Source: Paenibacillus_S sp043945595
Lineage (GTDB): Bacteria; Bacillota; Bacilli; Paenibacillales; NBRC-103111
Direction: 5' to 3'
Assembly: GCF_043945595.1 (NCBI RefSeq)
Contig: NZ_JBIFNP010000001.1
Coordinates: forward strand, 6,324,001 to 6,388,000
DNA: 64,000 nt
Both the position numbers and the translations under genes were made by a program. Under the pieces are notes generated by a model. That model did not search any database, was not told where the DNA came from, and saw nothing but the letters and a program-made list of their open reading frames with translations. Shown piece by piece: positions 55,427 to 64,000 of this stretch (positions within the stretch are counted from its first letter, which is position 1; every line of letters begins with the position of its first letter).

Positions 55427-56929
55427 CTAGTCCTTGTCGATTTTTAAAACTTTTTTTGCTTCCTGCCACAAAGATTCCATCTCTTGTAAATCAGTTTGGT
55501 CAAAATTTTTACCGTTTAAACGCAGCTGCCGCTCGATATAACCAAAACGCTCAAAAAATTTGCGATTGGCCCCAGTCATGGCTTCTTCGGGCTCTATCTT
55601 CAAAAATCGTGCCAAATTCACTATGGAAAACAGCAGATCGCCGAGCTCTTCCTGCTGCTCTTTTTTAGTAAATTTATCCAAAGCTTCTTTCAATTCCGCC
55701 AGCTCGGATTCGACAATTTCCAACACTTCCTCCAGCCGGCTCCAATCAAAGCCGACCGCTGCCGCTTTTTTCTGAAGCTTATAAGCCTTCATCAGTCCAG
55801 GCAGCTCACGAGGCACGCCCGAAAGCAATGGCAGCTCATCAGGATCGATTCCCTTGCTCCGCTTCTCTTCCTGCTTGATCTCCTGCCAGTTGGCAAGCGC
55901 TTCATCCGCATCTCCCGCACTCTTGGTGCCGAAAACATGAGGGTGGCGGCGGATCAGCTTCTCATTGAGCCCTGCGATGACATCCAGCACCGTAAAGCCG
56001 CCCTCTTCCGCTTCGATCTGCGAATGCAGCATAATTTGCAGCATCAGGTCGCCGAGCTCCTCAGCCATATGGTCGGGGTCTTCCTCGTCGAACGTTTCCA
56101 GCACCTCGTAGGCTTCTTCGATCAAATTTTTGCGCAGCGATTGGTGGGTTTGCTCGCGGTCCCACGGGCAGCCCTCAGGGCTGCGCAATATCGCCACAAT
56201 CTCATGCAGGCGGGCGAATGTCCTGTTGCGAACCCGGTCTTCATTCGACCGCGGAATCCATACAAGCGACAAATTGCCATAGTCCTGCAGGTGGTCCAGC
56301 TCATACAGCGGAATCCGATGGATTTTCTCCTCACCGGCTACCCCAAGCGCATGACCGACGACAACCTCAAAATCGTCCGGATACATCTCCATTAAAGTCA
56401 GCTTCACATCGGAAGCCGTTAAGCTGTCGTAGACCTGTCCGATTACCGTGTGCAGCAGCGGATTCAGGCTATAGACCGACAAGTCGGTGCCATCGAGCAG
56501 CTGAAAGCCTTCGATCGGATCGAAGCCGAGCCGCAGGAAAGCCTGATCCAAAAAGCTTTCGCCGCCAAGCAGCTGCAGCGCGATGCCTGCCTCGGGACAA
56601 CGGGCGCGAAGCAGCTGTACGGTCATTTCCGCGACCATTGGATGCCCTGGCACGGCATAAACGATCTCCGCCTGCTTCTCGGCAGCTTTCGCCATGAGCG
56701 CCTCCGCAATCGCTTCATATACCTGCCCGAACGTGTCATTGGCTTCATACAGGCTGTCGAAGGATTCGAAGGCGATGCCGTTATCTCGAAGCATCGTAAC
56801 CATCGGATGACGGTCCGTACGCAAGTACAGCCCTCCGGCTGCCGATTGCAGCTTCCTCCAAATACCTAACGTCAACTGATTCTCGTCGCCAGAACCGAGC
56901 CCGACAATCGTAATTTGCGGTTGCATCAT
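55427..56929 (-). CDS. mazG: MazG-family nucleotide pyrophosphohydrolase with tetrapyrrole methylase domain (YabN)
   Basis: 500 residues and three parts. An N-terminal SAM-dependent tetrapyrrole methylase domain (ITIVGLGSGDENQLTLG, with YAVPGHPMVAE) covers about residues 1-220. A first MazG domain (CPWDREQTHQSLRKNLIEEAYEVLE, EELGDLMLQIMLH) is at about 250-360. A second MazG domain (VESELAELKEAL, EELGDLLFSIVNLARFL) is at about 405-480. The acidic EExxE/EELGD metal sites are intact. Such enzymes hydrolyse non-canonical or excess NTPs. The methylase substrate is unknown. Confidence 0.93.
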   Translation of the reverse strand: MMQPQITIVGLGSGDENQLTLGIWRKLQSAAGGLYLRTDRHPMVTMLRDNGIAFESFDSLYEANDTFGQVYEAIAEALMAKAAEKQAEIVYAVPGHPMVAEMTVQLLRARCPEAGIALQLLGGESFLDQAFLRLGFDPIEGFQLLDGTDLSVYSLNPLLHTVIGQVYDSLTASDVKLTLMEMYPDDFEVVVGHALGVAGEEKIHRIPLYELDHLQDYGNLSLVWIPRSNEDRVRNRTFARLHEIVAILRSPEGCPWDREQTHQSLRKNLIEEAYEVLETFDEEDPDHMAEELGDLMLQIMLHSQIEAEEGGFTVLDVIAGLNEKLIRRHPHVFGTKSAGDADEALANWQEIKQEEKRSKGIDPDELPLLSGVPRELPGLMKAYKLQKKAAAVGFDWSRLEEVLEIVESELAELKEALDKFTKKEQQEELGDLLFSIVNLARFLKIEPEEAMTGANRKFFERFGYIERQLRLNGKNFDQTDLQEMESLWQEAKKVLKIDKD

Positions 56930-56989
56930 CTATTTGCCTCCTTGTATAGGAAAAGAATCGTACTTATCACATGCAAAAAGCAGCGCCGC

Positions 56990-58777
56990 TTACCGGAGCA
57001 GGCGCAGCCTGTGCAGCAGCCTCAGCACTTTGCCGCCGAGCTTCGGCACGCGCTCGAGCTCTTCGGCGCTCACCGCGCCGGTGCGCAGCAGCGCGAGCGC
57101 ATAGACGAGCGCGCCGAACGCCACGCCGGCGAGCGAGACCGCCACCGCCGTGCCGCGGGACGCGACCGGCAGGCCCAAGGCGCCGAGCAGCGCCGGCAGC
57201 CCGCGGGTGACGGCCAGCAGGCCGAGCGTCATCAAGCCGGTGGCCAGCATCGGCTTGATGACCGCGCGGCCGGGCGCCGGCCTGACGCCTGCGGCACGCA
57301 GCGCATGCGCGAGAGCGAGGCCGCCTGCAAGCGCATAGGCGGCCACCGCCGCGGCTGCGGCGCCATCAATGCCCCAGCGGGGCACGAGGGCGGCGTTCGC
57401 CGCGATCTTGAGCGCCGCCGCGGCGAGCAGGTACAGCGCCGGAGCCTTGACGGCGCCGAGGCCCTGCAGCACGCTGGACGCGACGATGTTCAGCGTGCTG
57501 AACAGGGCGGTGAAGGCCAGCACCGCCATGGCGAGCGAGCCCTCCGTGCTTTTGTAGAACATGACGTTCATCGGCTCCGCCAGTACCGCCATGCCGACCG
57601 AAGCGGCCAGCCCAATGAGCCAGGTCATCCGCAGCGACAGCACGGTGACGCTCCGCACCCGCTTCACCTCACCCTTGCGGTGAGCTTCAGCAAGGGCTGG
57701 CACCAAGGCTGCTGACATGGAGGAAGCAATCATTGCGACCAGCTGCACGAGTGGCAGCCCGTGGTTGTACAGACCGAACTGGTACAGCGCGTCCCCCTCG
57801 CCCAAGCCGTAGCTCTTCAGCTGCCGCGGTATCGTAAACGAATCGACCAGCGTCAGTATGGGAAGCGCGATAGAGCCAAGGCAGACCGGCAGCGCGTAAG
57901 CCATCAGCTTGCGGGCAAGCTGCCCGTAGGATGCCCTGGCCCTGGCTAAAGGGAGGGCTTCCTGATCCTTAATAAGGCTCGACTCGCTGCTGGAGCTAAT
58001 CGCAGCCACCCCAGCCTGCGCCTGCTCTTCCTGGAGCTCAACGCCCTTTCCTCTGTTACCGGAGATGGACTGCCAACGGCTTCCGCGATCCTTCTGCCAA
58101 TACCACAGCATCACCGTCAGCCCGGCCACCGCCCCCGTTACCGATCCAAACGTCGCTCCCGCGGCTATCCACTCCGGGCCGTACCCCCAGCGCATCAGCA
58201 GCACTAGCAAAACAAACATCGTGGCCACCCGGACGGATTGTTCAATCACCTGGGATACCGCTGTCGGCACCATGTTCTGGTAGCCCTGATAATACCCCCG
58301 CAAAGCGGACATAAAGGGCACGAGCAGCAGAGCGAAAGAAACGCTTCGGATCGCAGGCCCCGTCTGTCCGGCGCCCATCAGTACGGCTATTCCGTCCGCA
58401 CCGAAATACAACAGCAGGAAGAACAGCAGTCCGGAGACGGCCAGAATAACCGAGGATACCGTGAGTACCCTCCGCGCCTCGTCATGCTGGCCCAGCGCCG
58501 CCTGCTCGGACACGAATTTGGAGACGACCAGCGGGAAGCCCGCCGTGGCCAAAAACAAAATCAAAATATAGAGCGGATACACCGCGTTATAAATGCCAAA
58601 AACCCGGTCACCCGCCATGTTCTGCAGCGGGATTTTTTGCATCGTACCGATCAGCTTCGACACCACAGCAGCCGCGCCAAGCACCGCCGCGCCATGAAGC
58701 AAGGCAGAGCCTCCGGCTCTGTTACGGCCGCCGCCCCTGCGGGTCTCTCTGCCTTCATCCGTTCTCTTCTTCCACAT
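56990..58777 (-). CDS. MATE-like lipid flippase, SpoVB/YabM family
   Basis: About 595 residues with 12-14 predicted transmembrane helices, beginning LLHGAAVLGAAAVVSKLIGTMQKIPLQNMAGDRVFGIYN, the signature of SpoVB-type proteins. A low-complexity loop (about residues 235-290, with EEQAQAG and SSSSESS) divides the two halves. The C-terminal third is very alanine-rich and its DNA is much more GC-rich than its surroundings. Family members move lipid-linked precursors across the membrane. SpoVB acts in spore cortex synthesis and YabM in the cell wall. The start is uncertain; I use the ATG at 58777, but a GTG at 58813 is possible. Confidence 0.85.
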   Translation of the reverse strand: MWKKRTDEGRETRRGGGRNRAGGSALLHGAAVLGAAAVVSKLIGTMQKIPLQNMAGDRVFGIYNAVYPLYILILFLATAGFPLVVSKFVSEQAALGQHDEARRVLTVSSVILAVSGLLFFLLLYFGADGIAVLMGAGQTGPAIRSVSFALLLVPFMSALRGYYQGYQNMVPTAVSQVIEQSVRVATMFVLLVLLMRWGYGPEWIAAGATFGSVTGAVAGLTVMLWYWQKDRGSRWQSISGNRGKGVELQEEQAQAGVAAISSSSESSLIKDQEALPLARARASYGQLARKLMAYALPVCLGSIALPILTLVDSFTIPRQLKSYGLGEGDALYQFGLYNHGLPLVQLVAMIASSMSAALVPALAEAHRKGEVKRVRSVTVLSLRMTWLIGLAASVGMAVLAEPMNVMFYKSTEGSLAMAVLAFTALFSTLNIVASSVLQGLGAVKAPALYLLAAAALKIAANAALVPRWGIDGAAAAAVAAYALAGGLALAHALRAAGVRPAPGRAVIKPMLATGLMTLGLLAVTRGLPALLGALGLPVASRGTAVAVSLAGVAFGALVYALALLRTGAVSAEELERVPKLGGKVLRLLHRLRLLR

Positions 58778-58952
58778 ATACCGGAGACAACTCCCGCTAC
58801 CTATTAATCCCACTCATTATATACTATCGTTTATGCCTAAGAAAAGCTTCCCGTCCAGCCGGCAAACAAGGAAGCCTCATGCCGTTACACATCCGCACTT
58901 CCACTTTTCCCTGCGTCTCGGCCCTCGCTTAGCGGAAGCTCCGCCTACCGGT

Positions 58953-59016
58953 AAATAAAAATAGCCTCCCAACTGCGTATCCATTTCAGGATTCGTAAGG
59001 TTGGGAAGCTTATTTT
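58953..59016 (-). terminator. Terminator after spoVT
   Basis: AGCTTCCCAACC and GTTGGGAGGCT pair on the minus strand around a 28-base loop, followed by ATTTTTATT. The next 140 bases toward the flippase gene show no further element that I recognise. Confidence 0.8.
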
Positions 59017-59038
59017 CGGAATGCGGCCAAGCCACCTG

Positions 59039-59581
59039 CTATTGCTCCATTTGTTTCGCCAAGAAGCCTGCCGCCGTCTCGGCCATCTTCGTTTCCATTT
59101 GTCCCATCTTGACCGATTCATCCTTGCTCAGCAGTATGACCGATCCGATCGGATCGCCGCCTGCGATAATCGGCGCAATTACATAAGCGGAATACGTCTC
59201 GGACACGTCTTTGCAAATTTCATATTGACCCGATCCGGTCTCTAACGAAGCCTTCCGGTTTTCCATGCAGGTTTCGACGAGTGAACCGATCTGCTTTTCC
59301 AAGTAATCCTTTTTCGAGCCTCCGGCCACCGCAATAATCGTATCCCGGTCGGAGATCATGGTGATATGATTTGTGCTTTCATAAAGCGATTCTGCATACT
59401 CTTTCGCGAAATCTCCCAGCTCGCCTATCGGAGAATACTTTTTCAAGATCACTTCCCCGTCGCGATCCACGAAAATCTCCAGAGGATCCCCTTCCCTAAT
59501 CCGCAAAGTACGACGAATTTCTTTAGGGATAACCACTCTTCCTAAATCGTCAATGCGACGAACGATTCCAGTTGCTTTCAT
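59039..59581 (-). CDS. spoVT: Stage V sporulation protein T (AbrB-type regulator)
   Basis: SpoVT tunes late forespore genes under sigma-G. The N-terminal swapped-hairpin AbrB domain (MKATGIVRRIDDLGRVVIPKEIRRTLRIREGDPLEIFVDRDGEVILKKY) is followed by a GAF-like domain (about 56-178). It is 180 residues, the usual size. A possible sigma-G site, TGAATA-17 bases-CGTATCTA, lies at 59643-59613 but matches the -10 poorly. Confidence 0.96.
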   Translation of the reverse strand: MKATGIVRRIDDLGRVVIPKEIRRTLRIREGDPLEIFVDRDGEVILKKYSPIGELGDFAKEYAESLYESTNHITMISDRDTIIAVAGGSKKDYLEKQIGSLVETCMENRKASLETGSGQYEICKDVSETYSAYVIAPIIAGGDPIGSVILLSKDESVKMGQMETKMAETAAGFLAKQMEQ

Positions 59582-59775
59582 GTTTCTAGATGCCTCGCTT
59601 TCCTTGAAGAGTTAGATACGACTGGATAGCAATGGTTTATTCAATGGAGGGAATTCAATTAGTAACCATAGTATTCATCGATTCCCAGTGGCTTATACAT
59701 GTGTTGCTGTGAGACGTCTCTTTGAAAGCGGTATGTACTGTGACGTCATTGATTTCATTATGTCCATATTTGAGA

Positions 59776-59808
59776 AATAAAAACAGGATGCCCATTGGGG
59801 CATCCTGG
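59776..59808 (-). terminator. Terminator after prsA
   Basis: AGGATGCCCC and GGGCATCCT pair on the minus strand, followed by GTTTTTATTT. Confidence 0.88.
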
Positions 59809-59815
59809 TAATATA

Positions 59816-60946
59816 TTACTTGGCCGGCGTCTCGGCTTTCGGCGCGTCCGTCTTCGGTGCTTCCGTTTGCGGAGCATCCGTTTTAGGCGCTTCCGTCGTA
59901 GGCGATGTCGGTGTCGTTGCAGCCGGCGGATTGGCCGGAGGCTGAGGCAGCTTGTTGGACTCGATCAGCGTCGGCAGTTCCTTCTCGACGAAATCATAAA
60001 TTTGCGGCTCGGCTAGTTGGGAACGCAGATCCCCTTTTACCTCGTCGAACGTTTTTGTTTTTCTCGCTTCCACTTTCATTACATGGTATCCGTAGGACGT
60101 TTCCACCGGATCGCTGATCTGGTTCAACGGCAGGGTTGCAGCCGCGTTTTTAAACTCGGGCACCCATTGCGAAATATCGACATTCTCGTATTTGCCGCCG
60201 TTATCCTTCGAACCCGGATCGTCGGAATATTCCTTGGCCAGAGCTACAAAGTCGCCGCCGTTTTTCAGCTTGTCCTGCACTTCCTTGGCGCGTTTCAGCG
60301 CGTCTTCTTTCGTACGGCTTTCTTTGCCTGTAGCCGGATCGGAGGTTCCGATCAGAATGTGGCTGACCGTCGCTACGTCATAAGCGTTTTTGTCTTCCGC
60401 CAATTTCTTGTCATAGGCGTCTTTTACCTGCTGGTCCGTTACTTTGCTTTCCATCGCTGCAATTGCCTGCATACTGCGGGTTACAAAGTCCTCAACATCC
60501 TTCGTCGTCAGGCTGGCATCCTTCAACTGCTTGTCCAATCCGCCCTCCTGGGCGCCGAAGAAGGTTTTGATTTGGTCAATCTGGGCTTTCGCTTTCGTGT
60601 CGGCTTCCGCCTTCGCTTTGTCGTCCGCACGGGAGGACAAGATTTTGAAAGTCACCAGCTGCTTCATCATATCCTGCTGGAAAGCAGGATCGTCTTTGTA
60701 TTGAGCGTATTCTTTATAGAAAAACAGGTTAACGTTCAGGAAACTATCGAACTCTCCCCGGGTGACCTTTCCGCCATCTTTATAGGTGACAAGCACCTCG
60801 TTGGCATCCGCTTTCGTTGTAGCCGCGGTACCTGTCCCTGCGTCGCCGTCCGCTTTCTTGCCACAGCCGGCCGCCGTAAGGATCGTCATTACAGCCAGCA
60901 CGGCTATAAGCCCCTTGCGGACTTTCTTCCAATTATTTGACAGCAT
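59816..60946 (-). CDS. prsA: Foldase lipoprotein PrsA (parvulin-type peptidyl-prolyl isomerase)
   Basis: Extracytoplasmic folding factor. The lipoprotein signal peptide ends in the lipobox LTAAGC (Cys28). A SurA-like N-terminal region is followed by the PpiC parvulin domain (about residues 195-300: VATVSHILIGTSDPATG, KYENVDISQWVPEFKNAAATLPLNQISDPVETSYGYHVMKVEARK). The C-terminal tail is repetitive, with TEAPKTDAP-type units after a PPANPPAATTPTSP linker. The start overlaps the end of mfd by 14 bases. Clients are unknown. Confidence 0.93.
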   Translation of the reverse strand: MLSNNWKKVRKGLIAVLAVMTILTAAGCGKKADGDAGTGTAATTKADANEVLVTYKDGGKVTRGEFDSFLNVNLFFYKEYAQYKDDPAFQQDMMKQLVTFKILSSRADDKAKAEADTKAKAQIDQIKTFFGAQEGGLDKQLKDASLTTKDVEDFVTRSMQAIAAMESKVTDQQVKDAYDKKLAEDKNAYDVATVSHILIGTSDPATGKESRTKEDALKRAKEVQDKLKNGGDFVALAKEYSDDPGSKDNGGKYENVDISQWVPEFKNAAATLPLNQISDPVETSYGYHVMKVEARKTKTFDEVKGDLRSQLAEPQIYDFVEKELPTLIESNKLPQPPANPPAATTPTSPTTEAPKTDAPQTEAPKTDAPKAETPAK

Positions 60947-63900
60947 CTAGTAGTTCTCCCTTCGGTTTCAGCGCTTGCTTGTATTGTACCAAAAACTTTT
61001 CCAACAAATCGATGGATTGTTCTGGCTTGAGACCTTTGCCCTTGATCTGGAAATGAATCTGCGGCCCCGGAATCAGCTTCACCCGGCCTTCGAATTCGCC
61101 TGCGACCTGAAGCAGCTTCTGTCCGTCCAAACGGCCCGTTTGATCGGCATGCACCTTGATCTCGTAGTCCGTTCCTTTTTGCGAGATGGTTTCAATGGCA
61201 TACATGGAGCCATAAACCTTCAATCTCGCAGCAGCCAGCAGATTGAGCACCGCTTCCGGCAAATCGCCGAAACGGTTCACCAGCTCGTCGTGCAGCTCCG
61301 CTGCTTCCTCCAACGATTTGACGGCGGCTACTTTTTTGTAAATTTCGATCTTTTGAACGCTGTCGTAAATGTAATCTCCCGGAATATAAGCATCCAACTG
61401 GATGTCGAGGACGGTAGACCATGGCTTGGCCTCCTCCGGCTGTTCTCCGGTGATCTCATGCTTACGCTTCGCGATCTCTTCCGCCAGCATTTGGGAATAC
61501 AAATCAAACCCGACCGAAGCAATAAATCCATGCTGTTCGGCTCCGAGGAGGTTGCCCGCTCCACGGATCGCCAAATCCCTCATCGCAATTTTAAACCCTG
61601 ACCCAAGTTCTGTAAACTCTTTTATCGCCTGCAGCCGCTTTTCCGCAACCTCAGTCAGCACTTTATCACGCTGGTACGTAAAATAAGCATATGCGATCCG
61701 GTTGGACCTCCCGACCCGCCCGCGAAGCTGATACAGCTGGGACAAGCCCATTTTATCGGCATCATGCACGATCAGCGTATTGACATTAGGGATATCCACG
61801 CCCGTCTCGATAATACTCGTACTGACAAGCACGTCAAACTCGCCGTCAAGGAAGTCGAGAATCGTTTTCTCCAGCTCCTGCTCCGACATTTGCCCATGCG
61901 CCACAGTGACCCGGGCATCCGGCACCAGCATGGAAATCTGCTCCGCCATCTGGTTAATGCCCTGCACCCGGTTATACAGATAGTACACTTGCCCTTCGCG
62001 CGCAAGCTCCCGCTCTACCGCCTCGCGCACCAGCGCGTTGCTGTGCTCGACGACATAGGTCTGCACCGGGAACCGGTTTTCAGGCGGCGTTTCGATAACG
62101 GACAAGTCCCTTACGCCCAGCATCGACATATGCAGCGTACGCGGAATCGGTGTCGCAGTCAGTGTCAGCACGTCGACGTTCGTCTTCAGCCGCTTCAGCT
62201 TCTCCTTGTGGGAGACGCCGAACCGCTGCTCCTCGTCCACAATGAGCAGTCCGAGATCCTTGAACTTGACGTCGGAGGACAACAAGCGGTGTGTCCCGAT
62301 GACGACATCGACGGTCCCGGCCTTCACGCCTTTCATCGTCTCCGATTGATCCTTCTTCGAACGGAAACGGCTTAACACCTGAATATTGAAAGGATAGCCG
62401 GAGAACCGCTCCCGGAACGTTTCATAATGCTGCTGCGCCAAAATCGTAGTCGGCACCAGCACCGCGACCTGCTTGCCGTCGATAGCCGCCTTGAACGCCG
62501 CACGGATCGCCACCTCCGTTTTGCCGTAGCCTACGTCACCGCAGAGCAGCCGGTCCATCGGGCGGGACTTCTCCATATCTTCCTTGATCTCGCCGATCGC
62601 GCGAAGCTGGTCCGTCGTCTCTTCATAGGGGAACATCCCCTCAAATTCCTGCTGGTAGGTGCTGTCTGCGTTAAATGCATAGCCGGTTGTCGCCTGCCGC
62701 TCCGCATACAGCTTGATCAGATCGTCCGCAATGTCCTGAACCGAGGAACGGACCTTGCTCTTAACACGGTTCCAATCGGCTCCGCCCAGCTTGTATACCT
62801 TCGGCTCCTTCTCTTCAGAGCCTACATATTTCTGAATCAGATCGATCTGGTCGATCGGTACGGACAGCTTGTCGCCCCCCGCATACAGAATGTGCAAATA
62901 ATCTTTATGAATGCCGTTGATTTCCAGCGTGCCGATGCCGACGAATTTACCGATCCCGTGATTGACGTGAACGACATAATCTCCCACCTTGAGCTCCTGG
63001 TAGCTCTTGATGCGTTCGGCATTTTCAATCTTTTTCTCCACCTTGCGGGCCTTGCGCTGCTTCTGGGTGAACATTTCCCCTTCGGTAATAACGACCAGGT
63101 GAATGTTCGGCAGCTCGAAGCCCGTTTGCAGATTCCCGTTCAGAATGATCGGCTCTTCGATATGATAATCCGCCAAAACCCGGCGGACGCGTTCCACCCG
63201 CTCCTCTCCGTTAGCCAGCAGCAGCACCTTGGCGTTCGCCTTTTTCCATCGCTCCATTTCGGACTTCAGCACATTCATTTGGCCGTGAAAATTTTGCATG
63301 ACCCGGCACATGAAGTTGACGATATTTTGCGGCTGCGTTTGCGGCACCTGACGTAGGAACAAGGACATATAAAGCGTAGGATAAGGCTTGCGCTGAAGCA
63401 GTGTTTCATATGATTTGGACAGGACAAGCGCCGGCATGCTGTTTCCGTCCGATAGCGACATCGTCGTCCATTCCGCTTCATCCCGCTCCAGCTGCTTCGC
63501 GGTTTCCAGCAGCCGCGCCGGCTCATCGATCAGCAGCACCGTATCCTTAGGCATATAATCGAGCAGCGTCTGCCTCTCCGGATAAATCAGCGAGATGTAT
63601 TTAAACAGACCGGGGATATACTGCCCCTCTCTCATCCGTTCGATGTCGTGGCCGACGCCTTCGAGCAGGCGCTCTTTGGCGCCGCGGTCGGCCATTTTCT
63701 CCAGCTGTGCCTGCAGCAGCTCATAGGCGTGCTGCGCCGCGCTTTGCAACCGTTTACCATCGGCAATAATCTCACGGCACGGCGTAATGACCAGCTCGGT
63801 TATTTTGTCCATCGACCGCTGATCGGCAATATCGAACGTCCGGATCGAGTCGATCTCCACGTCAAAAAGCTCCAGCCGGTACGGATGGGCTGCGGCTAAA

Positions 63901-64000
63901 GGAAAAAAGTCGATGATGCCGCCGCGGACGCTCATCTCACCTTTGGCTTCCACCCGCTCGACCCGTTCATAGCCGAGATGCACCATCTGGCTGATAAATG
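60933..64000 (-). CDS. mfd: Transcription-repair coupling factor Mfd (partial, N-terminus beyond window)
   Basis: Mfd removes stalled RNA polymerase and recruits UvrA. More than 1000 residues are visible; the frame stays open to the window edge, so roughly the first 150 are missing. The UvrB-like part (GEMSVRGGIIDFFPL) comes first. The CarD-like polymerase-interacting domain follows (LKVGDYVVHVNHGIGKFVGIGTLEI). The RecG-like translocase comes next (Walker A LLCGDVGYGKTEVAIRAAF, Walker B IVDEEQRFGVSHKE, TLTATPIPRTLHM, TSIIETGVDIPNVNTLIVHDAD, QLRGRVGRSNR). The C-terminal regulatory domain is last. It is intact over the visible part. Confidence 0.97.
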   Translation of the reverse strand, partial: FISQMVHLGYERVERVEAKGEMSVRGGIIDFFPLAAAHPYRLELFDVEIDSIRTFDIADQRSMDKITELVITPCREIIADGKRLQSAAQHAYELLQAQLEKMADRGAKERLLEGVGHDIERMREGQYIPGLFKYISLIYPERQTLLDYMPKDTVLLIDEPARLLETAKQLERDEAEWTTMSLSDGNSMPALVLSKSYETLLQRKPYPTLYMSLFLRQVPQTQPQNIVNFMCRVMQNFHGQMNVLKSEMERWKKANAKVLLLANGEERVERVRRVLADYHIEEPIILNGNLQTGFELPNIHLVVITEGEMFTQKQRKARKVEKKIENAERIKSYQELKVGDYVVHVNHGIGKFVGIGTLEINGIHKDYLHILYAGGDKLSVPIDQIDLIQKYVGSEEKEPKVYKLGGADWNRVKSKVRSSVQDIADDLIKLYAERQATTGYAFNADSTYQQEFEGMFPYEETTDQLRAIGEIKEDMEKSRPMDRLLCGDVGYGKTEVAIRAAFKAAIDGKQVAVLVPTTILAQQHYETFRERFSGYPFNIQVLSRFRSKKDQSETMKGVKAGTVDVVIGTHRLLSSDVKFKDLGLLIVDEEQRFGVSHKEKLKRLKTNVDVLTLTATPIPRTLHMSMLGVRDLSVIETPPENRFPVQTYVVEHSNALVREAVERELAREGQVYYLYNRVQGINQMAEQISMLVPDARVTVAHGQMSEQELEKTILDFLDGEFDVLVSTSIIETGVDIPNVNTLIVHDADKMGLSQLYQLRGRVGRSNRIAYAYFTYQRDKVLTEVAEKRLQAIKEFTELGSGFKIAMRDLAIRGAGNLLGAEQHGFIASVGFDLYSQMLAEEIAKRKHEITGEQPEEAKPWSTVLDIQLDAYIPGDYIYDSVQKIEIYKKVAAVKSLEEAAELHDELVNRFGDLPEAVLNLLAAARLKVYGSMYAIETISQKGTDYEIKVHADQTGRLDGQKLLQVAGEFEGRVKLIPGPQIHFQIKGKGLKPEQSIDLLEKFLVQYKQALKPKGELLDAVK

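Noticed and set aside
56915..57715. Plus-strand open frame of 266 codons rich in Arg, Gln and His
   Set aside because: It arises from the GC-rich coding strand of the flippase gene; high GC lowers stop-codon frequency.
59613..59643. Possible sigma-G promoter before spoVT (TGAATA, 17 bases, CGTATCTA)
   Set aside because: The -35 is good but the -10 does not match CATACTA well; mentioned with spoVT but not listed as a feature.

Overview
The window is a chromosomal segment of a low-to-mid GC, endospore-forming Firmicute, most likely Paenibacillus or a close relative in the Paenibacillaceae. The evidence is the 16S rRNA gene, the sporulation genes (spoIIE, spoVT, yabP, yabQ, sigH, a spoVB-family flippase), AGGAGG-type ribosome binding sites with many GTG starts, and gene order very close to the Bacillus subtilis mfd-to-rpoB region. 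Every gene I can support lies on the minus strand, so the biological reading direction is from 64000 down to 1.

Layout in transcription order. (a) 64000-52200: mfd (5' end beyond the window), prsA, spoVT, a yabM/spoVB-type flippase, mazG (yabN), hup, rqcP, yabP-yabQ, divIC, the S1-domain gene yabR and a DoxX-like membrane gene. (b) 52124-44986: tRNA-Met, a 400-base gene-free stretch, spoIIE, a VWA gene (yabS), a Ser/Thr kinase (yabT), tilS and hprT. (c) 44916-35489: ftsH, then nadA-nadB-nadC, coaX, hslO, a PpiC-type isomerase (yacD) and cysK. (d) 35372-27030: the folate block pabB-pabA-pabC-folP-folB-folK with a small HTH gene, then dusB, greA and lysS. (e) 26930-21320: an rRNA operon ordered 16S-5S-tRNA-Ile-tRNA-Ala-23S-5S. 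(f) 21177-11067: the CtsR-controlled ctsR-mcsA-mcsB-clpC block, radA, disA, pssA, yacL, ispD, ispF. (g) 10538-4925: gltX, a T-box-controlled cysE-cysS pair, mrnC, rlmB, rae1. (h) 4780-1: sigH, rpmG, secE, nusG, rplK, rplA, an L10 leader, rplJ, rplL and the first 65 codons of a ybxB-type methyltransferase, with rpoB expected next.

This is conserved housekeeping DNA. I found no mobile element, CRISPR array, defence island or new multi-gene system. The less ordinary material is regulatory RNA and DNA: a tandem pair of covarying hairpins between rplK and rplA, an inverted repeat at the predicted start of the pssA transcript, a terminator-like hairpin at the start of the rpmG-secE-nusG transcript, an extra 5S gene inside the 16S-23S spacer, and a gene-free stretch before spoIIE with a cre-like palindrome and structured repeats.

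Five genes (gltX, pssA, nadB, ftsH, yabS) are each broken by a single-base indel and restored by one edit. ClpC and FtsH also carry unexpected residues in their Walker A motifs. Because gltX should be essential and the repairs are so clean, residual consensus errors in the assembly are more likely than real gene decay, but the sequence alone cannot prove this.
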